DNA from: Pseudomonadota bacterium
GTDB lineage: Bacteria > Pseudomonadota > Gammaproteobacteria > Steroidobacterales > Steroidobacteraceae
DNA length: 64,000 bases
Direction of reading: 5' to 3'
NCBI GenBank assembly: GCA_018241505.1
Contig: JAFEDS010000029.1
Location: 62,001-126,000 of the forward strand
Position 1 is the stretch's first letter, and each line of letters opens with the position of its first letter. Both the position numbers and the translations under genes were made by a program. Positions 43,328 through 52,724 of this stretch are shown piece by piece. The notes under the pieces were generated by a model. That model had not been told where the DNA came from. It saw only the letters and a program-made list of their open reading frames with translations, and made no database searches.

Positions 43328-45474
43328 GCCTGTGCCTGTTGGGCGTCGCGCAGAATGTGACGGATGGACTTCATGTCAAAGCTATGTGCCAGGCGTTGAA
43401 TCTGCCGATAGATCTGCTGTCCGTCGGGATCCTGCTCCAGGGCGACGCCGGCTCGCGCAATGAGCGCTTTGACGTCGCCCCGCATCGCCAGATCATAAAG
43501 CTCAGTCGCCCACATCTGCGCGAGACGGCCCGTGACGGTCGTTGGATCCGTTACACCGGGGACGGCGGCGATGCTCTCGGCGGCCAGTTGGAGATTCACT
43601 ACGAACCGCGTGCCCTGACCGGGATTACTCTCAACATCGATCGTTCCCCCCATGGCATCCAACAGCCGTTTGGTGATCGACAACCCGAGCCCGGTTCCCT
43701 CCACGTTGCGGTCGGCCTTCGCACGTACGAAAGGCTCAAAGATATGTTGCAGATCCTCGGCCGCAATGCCAGGGCCGGTATCTTCAACGGCAAAACGCAG
43801 CAGACAACTCTTCGCGTCCACCTCGCGAGCGTCTACCTCGAACTTCACGCCGCCCTGCCGCGTGAACTTGACGGCATTGCCGAGCAAATTGAGCAGGATC
43901 TGCCGGATCCCGCGCTCATCGCCGCGGACTTCACTCGGCAGCGGTCCCGTGACTGTGTAGTTGAATGTCAGGCCGGCTTGCGCGGCTCGCACCGAAGCGA
44001 GTCCGGCCACGTGTTTCAACAACTGCGGCAGGTCGAGGGGCGAACTTTGTAGGTCGAGTCGCCCCGCCTCGACCTTCGCCAGATCCAGAAGGTCGTTGAT
44101 CAACGTCAGCAGATGCTCTCCGGAGCGGGTGATCATGGCTACCCTCTCCTGTTGTTGGGAATCCAGGCGCGTGTCACGCGCCAGCAATTGGGTATAACCG
44201 AGAATTCCGTTCAGGGGAGTTCGCAGCTCGTGGCTCATGTGAGCCAGGAAATTGCTCTTGGCCTGACTCGCGGCCTCGGCCGCTTCTTTTGCCTTCGCCA
44301 ACTGTTCCTCCATGTCCAGCCGCGCCGCCACTTCCCGGCGCAGCGCCGCGTTCGCCTTTTGAAATTGAGTCATGGTGTTTTCGAGCCGGTCCTCGTGCTC
44401 GCAGCGCTTGAATTCGGCGGCCGCCCGGGTCGCGAACAATCGCAAAATGCCGAAATCGGTCTCGTTCCATTCGCGCTCGCGGGTATCCTGAACCGCGATG
44501 TGGCCGATGACTCCACCGGTGTCGTCCACGATGGGAATCGCGAGGAAACTCTGGATGTTCAAGCGCTCCAGAGTGGCACGAGCGCCCGGAAAGAGCTGGG
44601 CCACACGACGCGGAAAAGCGGCGATTCGCCCGTCCAGGATCGACTCACAGGGCGTGGCCGCGAGATTGAACCGCATCGGCTCACCGAAGTCGCCGTTGAC
44701 CCAGATCGCACGAACGTCGGCTTCGTACTCGGCCGAGTCGATCTTCGAAACAAACACAACCGCGGCTTCCAATGCCTGGGCGAGAGCGCGGACCAGGTCG
44801 CGGAAGAAGCCCGTTCCCGTGTTCGAGGTAATCCCCTCGTTGAGAATCCGCACGAGCTCCGCTACATGCTCGCTCTGACCTTTGCTGTTGGCCAACTCAT
44901 CTTCCGTCTCGAGGCGCTGTGCAACTTCACGCCGCAATTGCGCATTGGCCTTCTGCAGGGCGAGGTTCGCACCCTCCAGGCGTTTCTCGTAGTGGCGGCG
45001 GCCGATTTCGGCGCCAGCGCGAACCGAGAAGATGCGCAGGATTTCAAAATCCACCTCGCCCCAGTCACGCTCCCGCCTGTCGAGCACAGCCAGGTGGCCA
45101 TGCACCTTACCCTCCTCGTTGCACAACGGGATGGCCAGGAAGCTCTGCGCATCCATGGTCTCGAACCACTTACGGTCCTTCGGAAACATTTCGCGGATGT
45201 TGCGTGGAAAGGCAACAATTTCGTTGTCGAGCACGCATTCGCACGGCGTGCCCGACAGATTGTAGACAAACGGGTCGCGGACCTTGCCCTCGCACCAGTA
45301 AGCAAGCACGTGGGCCTCGTAGGTTTCAGGGGTGATCTCGGAAACGTACGCGCACGTTGCCTCGAGCGTTCTCGCAAGCGAGCTCACAAGATGAGGAAAA
45401 AAGGTTGTGCCGCTGCGGCTGGCGACTCCTTCGTCGAGCGCCTTCAGCAGCTTGAGTGCCTGAAAGTCCGGCAT
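43324..45474 (-). CDS. GAF-GAF sensor histidine kinase
   Basis: This 716-residue cytoplasmic kinase has two related GAF domains (about residues 15-165 and 205-375). Both carry a FLAIP motif and a similar start ([22 protein letters not shown]), which points to an internal duplication. A HisKA phospho-acceptor ([11 protein letters not shown], His near residue 412) and a HATPase domain follow ([29 protein letters not shown]). No membrane segment is present, so the signal is cytoplasmic. It is coupled to the NtrC-type regulator by a 4-bp overlap and follows the bufferin operon by 57 bases. The signal is unknown. Confidence 0.92.
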   Translation of the reverse strand: MPDFQALKLLKALDEGVASRSGTTFFPHLVSSLARTLEATCAYVSEITPETYEAHVLAYWCEGKVRDPFVYNLSGTPCECVLDNEIVAFPRNIREMFPKDRKWFETMDAQSFLAIPLCNEEGKVHGHLAVLDRRERDWGEVDFEILRIFSVRAGAEIGRRHYEKRLEGANLALQKANAQLRREVAQRLETEDELANSKGQSEHVAELVRILNEGITSNTGTGFFRDLVRALAQALEAAVVFVSKIDSAEYEADVRAIWVNGDFGEPMRFNLAATPCESILDGRIAAFPRRVAQLFPGARATLERLNIQSFLAIPIVDDTGGVIGHIAVQDTREREWNETDFGILRLFATRAAAEFKRCEHEDRLENTMTQFQKANAALRREVAARLDMEEQLAKAKEAAEAASQAKSNFLAHMSHELRTPLNGILGYTQLLARDTRLDSQQQERVAMITRSGEHLLTLINDLLDLAKVEAGRLDLQSSPLDLPQLLKHVAGLASVRAAQAGLTFNYTVTGPLPSEVRGDERGIRQILLNLLGNAVKFTRQGGVKFEVDAREVDAKSCLLRFAVEDTGPGIAAEDLQHIFEPFVRAKADRNVEGTGLGLSITKRLLDAMGGTIDVESNPGQGTRFVVNLQLAAESIAAVPGVTDPTTVTGRLAQMWATELYDLAMRGDVKALIARAGVALEQDPDGQQIYRQIQRLAHSFDMKSIRHILRDAQQAQA

Positions 45475-45531
45475 AGTCTGTCTCAGCCCCCGACCGGCGT
45501 CCCGGCGCCGGTCCAGTGAGAGTACACCTCC

Positions 45532-46029
45532 TTACGCGGGAATCGCAGGACTCGAGGGGCGGCAGCGAGCGGCATTCCGGCGCTCGAGCCAGGCATCCAG
45601 TGAAATGCGGCCCGGGCCGAATACCGCCAATGCCAGCAACATGAATCCCCACAGCACATGCTGCCCCAATGCAGCCTCTGAGCCCTCGGCCAGCAGAACC
45701 TGCCGGTAAGAAATAACGGCCATCGCGTTCACAAAGAACGCTCCGAGCGCGCCGACGCGGCCGAACAGACCTAGAAACAGGAGCGCCGGAAAGAACAGCT
45801 CTCCGGAAGCCCCCGTAACCGCTGCAATCTCAGGTGGCAGGACCGGTACGTGATATTCCGTGCGGAACAGATCGAGCGTGCTGCTCCAGGATGAGACTTT
45901 GAGCCAGCCCGATTTCCAGAACTGCCAGCCGACGTAGAAACGTGTCGCCAGCAGCAGCATAGAGCGCAAGTGATCCAGCAGGCGGCCCAATGCCGCGTGC
46001 GCGGCGGTCAGGTTCAACAGGAGAGTCAT
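45532..46029 (-). CDS. DoxX-family membrane protein of the bufferin operon
   Basis: This 165-residue protein has about four membrane segments with the DoxX pattern (RFYVGWQFWKSGWLKV ... ATGASGELFFPALLFLGLFGRVGALGAFFVNAMAV). DoxX proteins commonly end BufA-BufB-BufC operons. Its ATG overlaps the BufC stop by four bases. Its precise role is unknown; a redox function in the membrane is suspected for the family. Confidence 0.85.
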   Translation of the reverse strand: MTLLLNLTAAHAALGRLLDHLRSMLLLATRFYVGWQFWKSGWLKVSSWSSTLDLFRTEYHVPVLPPEIAAVTGASGELFFPALLFLGLFGRVGALGAFFVNAMAVISYRQVLLAEGSEAALGQHVLWGFMLLALAVFGPGRISLDAWLERRNAARCRPSSPAIPA

Positions 46030-46808
46030 GGCAAAATTCCTTTGTTGGCAAATGGAGGGGCAGTTTGAAGTTCGGAAATCATTCCGGACGCAATCAGGCG
46101 GCGCAGTGCATTCCCCAGGTCGAATGCAGGCTCCACCCGCTGCAGCGTGCTCAGGGCTTCGCCCAGAGTCTCGTTATGTGCAAAACATTCGAGCAGACGA
46201 TAGTCACCGTACGGCACCCGAATCAACTCAACACCGCGAGCTGTGCGTCTGGTGACCAGATAGTCGGGTCCTGTGGCTAGATCCACTGTGAGATCAGGGT
46301 CCGCGTCAACCTGGTTGACCTGCCAGATCCGCAGGATGGGGTAGCTGGAGCTGGCCAGGTGACAGGCAGGGTGCAAGTTGAAGCGCAGCTCGCCGTATTC
46401 ATCCGGCCTGACGCGCGCTAACGAACGCACATCGAATACTGGCGCGTCAGCCGCAATCGAGGCTTGCTCATACGCCCATTCGAGCGCTGCGACATCTGGA
46501 AGGTAGGCGTATTCGGTCCCCGCGAAGCACCTCCTCAGGTAGTTCGGAAACGGCGCGCCGATCGCATGCAGATCACCTGCCTGTGAAGGGTGCGCACGAA
46601 GGAAATTTCGCGCCAGTTGGCGGAAGTAGTCCTCGCCGACGAGCCGCTGGATCACTGGGAATTCCAATGCCAACGCCTTCAGGAAGCCCTCATTCAGATT
46701 GTTGACATAGATTTCGAACCCTGCTGCGGTTTGCGTCTCGCCCGGCACGGGCAACTCATTGAAGAGCGCCCCGACGAACCGTCTCTGCAAATCACGCAGC
46801 GATGACAT
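46026..46808 (-). CDS. bufC: BufC/HvfC-like DUF2063 partner protein
   Basis: This 260-residue protein opens with LRDLQRRFVGALF and VYVNNLNEGFLKALALEFPVIQRLVGE-like sequence typical of DUF2063 proteins. These bind the substrate peptide and the MNIO enzyme to form the active modification complex. ATG 46808 is used because the family starts there; the gene overlaps the end of BufB by 17 bases. It lies between BufB and DoxX. Confidence 0.88.
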   Translation of the reverse strand: MSSLRDLQRRFVGALFNELPVPGETQTAAGFEIYVNNLNEGFLKALALEFPVIQRLVGEDYFRQLARNFLRAHPSQAGDLHAIGAPFPNYLRRCFAGTEYAYLPDVAALEWAYEQASIAADAPVFDVRSLARVRPDEYGELRFNLHPACHLASSSYPILRIWQVNQVDADPDLTVDLATGPDYLVTRRTARGVELIRVPYGDYRLLECFAHNETLGEALSTLQRVEPAFDLGNALRRLIASGMISELQTAPPFANKGILP

Positions 46809-47685
46809 GTTTGTGCTCCGCAATCCGGTCGGCCTTGCTGGCCTCCGCAACCAGCACTTCGAGTGCCGGAATATCCGCATCCCATTCGATCAGTGTCGGC
46901 ACTCGCCCGAAAAGCTGCACAGCAAAGGCATACAGCTCCCAGACGGCATCGCACACGCGCTGATTGTGGGTATCTATCAACAATTGGCGTTCCCCAATCC
47001 GGCGCGCCATGTGTCCAGCCAGATGCATCTCTTCGACAGCGGCAACCGGCAGTGAACGCAGATAGACCTTGGGATCAAACCCGTGGTTTTGCGCGCTCAC
47101 ATACGCGTTATTGATATCCAGGAGGATCCCGCACCCGGACCGGTCGGCTAACTCGGTCAGGAACTCCCATTCCGCAAGCGTCGAATGGCGGAACTGCAAA
47201 TAACTGGATACGTTCTCGATGAGGATCCGCCGCCCTAGAATCTCCTGTACATAACACACGCGGAAAACCAGATGCCGCAACGCTTCCTCCGTGTAGGGCA
47301 GAGGCAGCAGATCGTTCGTGAAGCGTCCGTCGACTGAGCTCCACGAGAGGTGCTCGGAGATCAACAGGGGCTCGAATTGCCGCACCAGGTTCGCCAGTTG
47401 CTGCAGATGCGCGCGGCTCAACGGATCTGTGGACCCGAGCGAAAGACCGACCCCGTGCAGGCTCAGTGGGTAGATCGACCGAAGTTGCTCCAGGTATTGA
47501 CGCTGAACACCCCCTGCCGCGAAATAATTCTCGCTGTGCGCTTCAATCCAACCTACTGCCGGCCTTTTCTGCAGCAGTTCCTCCTGATGTTGCGCGCGAA
47601 GACCGATACCGGCTCGCAGCGGACGATCCGCTGCGACCGAGTATGACGTGTATCCGTCCACAGGCGTTCGGCTGCCCCAAATCAC
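46792..47685 (-). CDS. bufB: BufB, MNIO (DUF692) iron enzyme
   Basis: This 297-residue multinuclear iron oxidase-like protein has the DUF692 landmarks: GIGLRAQHQEELL, VGWIEAHSENYFA, SLHGVGLSLGS, ISEHLSW, ENVSSYLQF, DINNAYVSAQNHGFD, HLAGH and DTHNQRV. Family members convert cysteines of a precursor into thiooxazole or related groups. Its ATG overlaps the BufA stop by four bases (ATGA). The substrate should be the BufA1 peptide upstream and perhaps the orphan copy at 62 kb. Confidence 0.93.
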   Translation of the reverse strand: MIWGSRTPVDGYTSYSVAADRPLRAGIGLRAQHQEELLQKRPAVGWIEAHSENYFAAGGVQRQYLEQLRSIYPLSLHGVGLSLGSTDPLSRAHLQQLANLVRQFEPLLISEHLSWSSVDGRFTNDLLPLPYTEEALRHLVFRVCYVQEILGRRILIENVSSYLQFRHSTLAEWEFLTELADRSGCGILLDINNAYVSAQNHGFDPKVYLRSLPVAAVEEMHLAGHMARRIGERQLLIDTHNQRVCDAVWELYAFAVQLFGRVPTLIEWDADIPALEVLVAEASKADRIAEHKHVIAA

Positions 47686-47933
47686 TTGGACGTCAGGCTA
47701 CCGCCGACCAGGCGCTCGCAGGTGCCCTTCGGCAGCTTGACGAACTCCTTGGTGCTGCCGTCCTTGGTGGCCTGCCCGGCACACGCGTGCGCAGCGCCGG
47801 CGCAGTCGTTCTTGGCCGCTTTCGCGACTCCGTAACACTTTTCCGAGTTGGCATCATCGGCGGCGAGTACCGGGCCGGCCAACGCGAACAGGCTGCCGAC
47901 GGCCGCGATGAGAAGGGTGGTCTTTGAAGTCAT
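47682..47933 (-). CDS. bufA1: BufA1-family bufferin precursor (DUF2282)
   Basis: This 83-residue RiPP precursor has a signal peptide (TTLLIAAVGSLFALAGPVLAAD) and a mature part with four cysteines, Cys33, 44, 51 and 72 (KCYGVAKAAKNDCAGAAHAC, GTCERLVGG). In known bufferins two cysteines are modified and the product binds metals such as copper in the periplasm. A sigma-54 promoter lies at 48007-48021. It leads the bufA-bufB-bufC-doxX operon. The Cys spacing (11, 7, 21) is the same as in the orphan copy. Confidence 0.92.
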   Translation of the reverse strand: MTSKTTLLIAAVGSLFALAGPVLAADDANSEKCYGVAKAAKNDCAGAAHACAGQATKDGSTKEFVKLPKGTCERLVGGSLTSK

Positions 47934-48006
47934 GTCTTGGATCCTCAGTTGCTTCAGTGATTTTCAGTGGCGCCGGCGGCTTTTGCCGCTGCGGCACATC
48001 GGTAAA

Positions 48007-48021
48007 GCAACGGCCGTGCCA
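48007..48021 (-). promoter_or_regulatory. Sigma-54 promoter 2 (bufferin operon)
   Basis: On the minus strand it reads TGGCACGGCCGTTGCTTT: TGGCAC, five bases, TTGC, a perfect -24/-12 match. It lies 74 bases before the bufA1 start. Confidence 0.88.
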
Positions 48022-48085
48022 AGTGACCAACCCTATGCAATTCAACGGGTTATGGATCCGACCCGCCCCAACGGACACCGGTCGG

Positions 48086-48123
48086 CCGTCACGGGCTGCG
48101 GCAGCCCACAATCGGTTGAGGGT
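48086..48123. promoter_or_regulatory. Paired enhancer element 2
   Basis: CCGTCACGGGCTGCGGC (48086-48102) then GCCCACAATCGGTTGAGGGT (48104-48123), in the same order and with the same 18-base offset as element 1. It lies 65-102 bases upstream of sigma-54 promoter 2, between it and the NDH-2 stop. A further half-site-like CCGTTGCCCTGCGGC follows. Confidence 0.75.
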
Positions 48124-48221
48124 GTCGGAAACCCGTTGCCCTGCGGCTCAACCAGGATCCGATTCGCAACCGGGTCGGGTAATCGTAGGCAGGAGAGCCG
48201 CGTCCAGGGCAAACTGACCTT

Positions 48222-49493
48222 TCACGGCAACTGCGCGTTACGCCGCAGGCTGCGGCGGTAACCGAAATGAGAGATGTCGGGCGGAAAGAACATCGCCCAA
48301 TTCCACTCGAGAAACAGACGCGACTTGCGCGCCAGTGTCGGAATGCGCAGCAAGTACAGCCCGCGCCACATCAGCCACGCCACGAAACCGGAGATTTTGA
48401 GTCCGAACACTTCGGCTACGGCCTTGTTGTGGCCCACCGAGGACAACTGGCCCTTGGGACGATAGCTGAATGTTGTGGTGGGTTGACCATTCAGGCGGGC
48501 GACAATGTTGGCGGCGAGCACCGTAGCTTGCGCATCCGCGAATTGCGCGGTTGGAGGGGACACTTTGCCGTCCAACGCGTTGATCACGGCCGCGCAATCA
48601 CCTGCCGCCCAGACTCCGTCCACTCCAGGAACTGACATATCGGCATTGACGACGAGACGGCCGCGAGCCTTTGGCGCAGGAATCTGCTCGAGCAGTGAAT
48701 TCGGCTGTGTACCGATCGTACAAATGACCGTACCACCATTGATGATCTCTCCACCAACCAGCTCGACGCCGCGATCGGTTACGTTGTCAGCCCGCGCGTT
48801 CAATCGAACATCGATACCGCGGGCGCGCATCTTTCGGACTGTGAAATGTCCCAATTTCGCTGACAATTCCGGCAGGAGTCGCTCGCCACTATGCAGCAAC
48901 ACAATGCGCAAGTCATCGGCCGAAATCCGCCTGTAGTAACGCAAGCTGGCGTAAAGGAAATCCGCGAGCTCGCCGGCCGTCTCTACCCCGCTGAAACCAC
49001 CTCCCACGACTATGAAAGTCGTCAGCCACCGCCTGTGCATCCGGTCAGGCTGCAACTCTGCCTGCTCCAAGCGGGCAATGATTCGATTTCGCAAGAACAG
49101 GGCATCGCCCAGCGTCTTCAAGGGCAGCGCATAGGATCCCATTCCCTTGACCACGTCCAGGTTTGCGTTGGTACCGCAGGCCAGCACCAGTTGATCGTAG
49201 TGCATGACCCCGGATCCTTCACCCAAGTACTGAATGGTCCGCGCGCTCGTATCGATTTCCGTTACTTGTGCCATGCAGACGTGGCTGCAGTGAATCATCT
49301 GCCGATGTGGCGCAATCACGTGTCCTGGAAGAATCGAAGCCCCCACGACCTCCGGTAGCAAAGGATTGAACGTGATGAAATTTTCCTGACTCACCAGAGT
49401 CAGTGTCCAATCCGGCGGAAGTGTGTGCTCGAGAGCCCGCGTCACGCGAGTGCCTGCGAACCCACCTCCGACGACCACTAAGTTCTTCAACAT
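48222..49493 (-). CDS. Type II NADH dehydrogenase (NDH-2)-like flavoprotein
   Basis: This 423-residue pyridine-nucleotide disulfide-type flavoprotein has an FAD motif at the N-terminus (VVVGGGFAGTRV), an NAD motif (FIVVGGGFSGVETAGELADF), GVWAAGDCAAV, and a C-terminal amphipathic membrane-binding stretch (AWLMWRGLYLLRIPTLARKS). It would pass electrons from NADH to quinone without pumping protons. ATG 49493 has AGGAG nine bases upstream. It ends the 12-gene chain from 62.3 kb; the gap to the VOC gene is 11 bases. Confidence 0.88.
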   Translation of the reverse strand: MLKNLVVVGGGFAGTRVTRALEHTLPPDWTLTLVSQENFITFNPLLPEVVGASILPGHVIAPHRQMIHCSHVCMAQVTEIDTSARTIQYLGEGSGVMHYDQLVLACGTNANLDVVKGMGSYALPLKTLGDALFLRNRIIARLEQAELQPDRMHRRWLTTFIVVGGGFSGVETAGELADFLYASLRYYRRISADDLRIVLLHSGERLLPELSAKLGHFTVRKMRARGIDVRLNARADNVTDRGVELVGGEIINGGTVICTIGTQPNSLLEQIPAPKARGRLVVNADMSVPGVDGVWAAGDCAAVINALDGKVSPPTAQFADAQATVLAANIVARLNGQPTTTFSYRPKGQLSSVGHNKAVAEVFGLKISGFVAWLMWRGLYLLRIPTLARKSRLFLEWNWAMFFPPDISHFGYRRSLRRNAQLP

Positions 49494-49504
49494 GAGGTGT
49501 TCTC

Positions 49505-50479
49505 CTAGTTTCGAGGTTGGGGAGCGGCGACCGCCAACAGGCTTGCGTGGCCGTCCGGGTCGTGAGTGAGCAGCCCCGACGCCCATCCCAAACGACTCTC
49601 GTGAAGCTCCCTGAATTCGGGCGATGGAGTTGCGGCGCGCAGATTGATCTGCCAGTACCACAGATCATCGGCCTGGGTATCCGGCGGCGAGACGCGCCCG
49701 GAGCGCGGCGCCAGATATTCGAGGAATTCCACGCCCGGCCCCTCGGCGGCCCGCAGGCTCGTGATGCGCAGGTGAGCGCCGAACACGTTGTTCAAATGCT
49801 CCTGCTCCGTGCCGTAGTTCTCGCTCGTTCCAACCACTCGCAGCCCGAGAACATCCCGATAGAAATGCAAACTCGCAGCGGTATCAGACACCACAATGGC
49901 CGTGTGATCGATGCCAAGAAACAAGTTGCGGTTGCCCTCGTGCCACTTCGCAAGTCCCTTGCCGGCAGGAAAGGCGAGCACCTCCAGGTAGTGGCCGTCC
50001 GGGTCCCGAAAATAGAAGGCCTCGATGCCTCCGGCAGCGGTATTCCAGTCGGGGAGTCTCTGTGGACCGCTCGAGGCATGCTCCACCTTGAAACTGCGCA
50101 GCCGTGAATACGCGGCGCGCATATCGCTGACTACGATCGCAATGTGCTGAAACCAGCGATCGTTGCTCCGCGAATCAACTGGAAACGGTCGTCCCCGGGG
50201 CGCCAGGAATTGAACCAGCTCAATGTACTCATTCCCCAACCGCAGCCGCACTGCACGCAGCCTCAATCCGAAAACACCCAGGAGGCGCTCATAGTCTTCT
50301 CCTGCAACTTCGCGATCAGCAACCTTTTCGAATGCCAGCACACGTGTGTAGAAGTCGACAGCCTTCTCCATATCACTTACCGTAAGCGACACGGAGTCCA
50401 CTGCACTCACGCGTGGTTCGACCGCGTTGCTGTCATGAACTAGCAGTGACAACAGAATCGATAACAACAATCTACGCAT
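49505..50479 (-). CDS. Exported protein with two VOC (glyoxalase-fold) domains
   Basis: This 324-residue protein has a signal peptide (RRLLLSILLSLLVHDSNAV) and two VOC domains (about 25-165 and 185-315), each with the metal-site pattern (HIAIVVSDMRAA, HTAIVVSDTAAS, FRDPDGHYLEV). The fold supports glyoxalase, dioxygenase or lyase chemistry; the exact one is open. ATG 50479 overlaps the GMC gene end by eight bases. It belongs to the long minus-strand operon. Confidence 0.82.
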   Translation of the reverse strand: MRRLLLSILLSLLVHDSNAVEPRVSAVDSVSLTVSDMEKAVDFYTRVLAFEKVADREVAGEDYERLLGVFGLRLRAVRLRLGNEYIELVQFLAPRGRPFPVDSRSNDRWFQHIAIVVSDMRAAYSRLRSFKVEHASSGPQRLPDWNTAAGGIEAFYFRDPDGHYLEVLAFPAGKGLAKWHEGNRNLFLGIDHTAIVVSDTAASLHFYRDVLGLRVVGTSENYGTEQEHLNNVFGAHLRITSLRAAEGPGVEFLEYLAPRSGRVSPPDTQADDLWYWQINLRAATPSPEFRELHESRLGWASGLLTHDPDGHASLLAVAAPQPRN

Positions 50480-51920
50480 GTCTGAATCCCCCCGCGAACT
50501 GTTTGGCGACCCGGTCCGCCACACGCAAGCCCCACGCATAGATGGTCAGTGACGGGTTTACTCGGCTGGAACGCGGCAGAACGCTTCCGTCGACCACATA
50601 TAGGCCAGCCATCCCGTGCACTTGCCCATGTCGATCAACAACCGAACTGCTTGCATGCTCGCCGCATACGAGCGAGCCGCAGGCGTGAGCCGTACCGTTG
50701 AGTCCAATCCGGCGGGTAAACGTCAGAAATCCGGCTTTGGCGAGAGCCCACTGAAATGCACGCGTGAATGCCTTGTGCTCACGTGCCGCGCTCGGGGTCC
50801 GATCTTCGTCGTAGTCGAGTACAGGATGATCCGCCCCATTGATCGCGCCGATGACGCGGTTGCGCGGGTCTGATCCGTCTTCGGTTTGAAGGAAGAATCC
50901 GTACGATCGTCGACCCACTTGCCGCCGAAGGTATTCGGGCACGGCCTTGGGTACCAATGTGGCAATCAGCTCCGAATCGAAACCCAGCGGCTGGACACTG
51001 GAATGCCCGAATTGCTCGTGCGTGATCACAACCGTCTTGCGCAGGAGATCGGTCATCGAGCGGCCGGACAGTGCAATCAGGGCGGTCAGTAAATGCAACT
51101 TCACGTTACGGCCGATATGCGCTCCAATCGGCAGCAGCTTGCCGAGCCCTGCGAATTCCAGGTACCGACCGAGGATACGAGGCGAGTGCAATGCTCCAGC
51201 GGCAAGAAACACCCGTGGTGCCAGAATCCGGCGTCCATCAGTCAACTCGACTCCAACGATGGTTGCCGGCGAGGCGGCATGCCCGAGCAGCGAAAACACC
51301 TCGGCGTTCACAGATAAGGTGAAACCGGGATGACCTCTCAACAACGAAAGAATCGATCCATCGGCCTCACCTTTGAGCCCGGCCACTGAGGCAAATCCAT
51401 CAAAGTGCGTAGCTTCCACTCGGTCGGCGGTAATGCAGGGGGCGAGCGATAGAGGAATAGGCTCCACGTCCCACTTACCTTTTAATCTACACAGAATGTC
51501 GGCAAGGTTCGGTTCGGTATCAAACAGGCGAACGCCCAGCAATCGCTCCGCTTCCTGGTAGTAGGGCTCCATGTCGGCCAGTGAGACAGGCCAGCTCGTG
51601 CATTGATGGACGGAGTCCGCCTGAAACTCATGCGCGCCGAAGCGCAGCAGCGCGGCCCCATACCACTTGGTCTTCCCTCCGACATTGAAGTGTTCCTCCG
51701 GGCAGACACTACGACCTCGGCCATCCTTCCAGATCTCGCGGCTGAGGAACTTGCCCTCGTGAACCACACGTTGGATGTCGAGAGTACTGCCGTCGACCGG
51801 CAAGTGATCGCCCTTCTCCAACAAGATGACCTTGAGTCCACCCTGAACCAGGCGATATGCGGTAGCCGCGCCTCCCGCGCCTGAGCCGATGACAATCGCG
51901 TCGTACTGAGGCGCGTTCAT
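50472..51920 (-). CDS. GMC-family flavin oxidoreductase
   Basis: This 482-residue FAD enzyme opens with AIVIGSGAGGAATAYRL and has the GMC C-terminal pattern HACGSLVCG ... GLYVVDGSVLPRSSRVNPSLTIYAWGLRVADRVA. The HxxGTxRMG motif is degenerate here (GSLVCG). The family oxidises sugar or alcohol substrates. ATG 51920 overlaps the aquaporin stop by four bases. In context it may act on a glucose-type product of the GH63/GH133 genes, which is inference. Confidence 0.88.
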   Translation of the reverse strand: MNAPQYDAIVIGSGAGGAATAYRLVQGGLKVILLEKGDHLPVDGSTLDIQRVVHEGKFLSREIWKDGRGRSVCPEEHFNVGGKTKWYGAALLRFGAHEFQADSVHQCTSWPVSLADMEPYYQEAERLLGVRLFDTEPNLADILCRLKGKWDVEPIPLSLAPCITADRVEATHFDGFASVAGLKGEADGSILSLLRGHPGFTLSVNAEVFSLLGHAASPATIVGVELTDGRRILAPRVFLAAGALHSPRILGRYLEFAGLGKLLPIGAHIGRNVKLHLLTALIALSGRSMTDLLRKTVVITHEQFGHSSVQPLGFDSELIATLVPKAVPEYLRRQVGRRSYGFFLQTEDGSDPRNRVIGAINGADHPVLDYDEDRTPSAAREHKAFTRAFQWALAKAGFLTFTRRIGLNGTAHACGSLVCGEHASSSVVDRHGQVHGMAGLYVVDGSVLPRSSRVNPSLTIYAWGLRVADRVAKQFAGGFRHA

Positions 51921-52723
51921 GACTTGCTACCCCCAATGGCAGGGTCGTAGCCGCAGTGGATGCACCGCTGATCATCAGCATGCAGGAGCTTTGCGCATGC
52001 CAACCTGCGTACACCGCGAATGGCAAGAAACATCTGTGCGGCGGTTAGCATGCCAATCAACGGCGCACACACATAAATCCAATAGTAGTCCCATTGCATC
52101 GCGGGCGCCGCGGATGCGAACGTGCGTGCGGGATTCATGCTCATGCCGGAGAGCGGCGATTCGAAACTGATGTACAGCGCCACGAGCGTGCCGGCCGCAA
52201 AGCCCGTCAGCCCCGCGAAGCGCGGCGTGCCCGACAGAGTCAGAATCACAAACATCAACACGGCTGAGATGATCATCTCAGCCACAAAAGCGACTGCCGC
52301 GCCGCCGGTTCCGGGCATGGTCGCGGCGTAGCTCACAGGAGCGTCGGTAAATGCAGGTCCTAACAGAGAGGCCACCAGAAGCACGCCCGCCGTTCCTCCT
52401 GCAAGCTGGGCGATGACATAGAACAGGGCATCCCAGCCATGGGTCTTGCCCAACCGCAGGAATGTGAGAGTCACCGCGGGATTCAGATGGGCGCCCGATC
52501 GCCTCCCCCACGGGGAGTGGATCAACGCAATTGCGGTGAGTCCCATCGCGATCCCCGCGACGACATTGCGCAGCAGGGGATCGACCACCATCCTGCTCAG
52601 CGACGATGTGGGCGACCCCAGTGCCGTGGCTACGAGCCCCGCGGCGATCATGAAGGAACCCAGGCCCCAGGCTTCGATGAGATACTCCGGCCAATGAGTG
52701 CGTAATGCCTGTAAGGGGGTCAT
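51917..52723 (-). CDS. Aquaporin/glycerol-facilitator (MIP) family channel
   Basis: This 268-residue channel has six membrane segments and both NPA signatures (HLNPAVT and MNPARTF). It ends with a cysteine-containing tail (LACAKLLHADDQRCIHCGYDP) that could bind a metal, which is not usual for the family. ATG 52723 starts one base after the SDR stop and has GAGG upstream. It may move water or small polyols, in keeping with the osmotic/carbohydrate genes around it. Confidence 0.9.
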   Translation of the reverse strand: MTPLQALRTHWPEYLIEAWGLGSFMIAAGLVATALGSPTSSLSRMVVDPLLRNVVAGIAMGLTAIALIHSPWGRRSGAHLNPAVTLTFLRLGKTHGWDALFYVIAQLAGGTAGVLLVASLLGPAFTDAPVSYAATMPGTGGAAVAFVAEMIISAVLMFVILTLSGTPRFAGLTGFAAGTLVALYISFESPLSGMSMNPARTFASAAPAMQWDYYWIYVCAPLIGMLTAAQMFLAIRGVRRLACAKLLHADDQRCIHCGYDPAIGGSKS

Positions 52724-52724
52724 G

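Noticed and set aside
44113-45519. Plus-strand open frame of 468 codons
   Set aside because: It lies antisense to the histidine kinase gene and has no domain.
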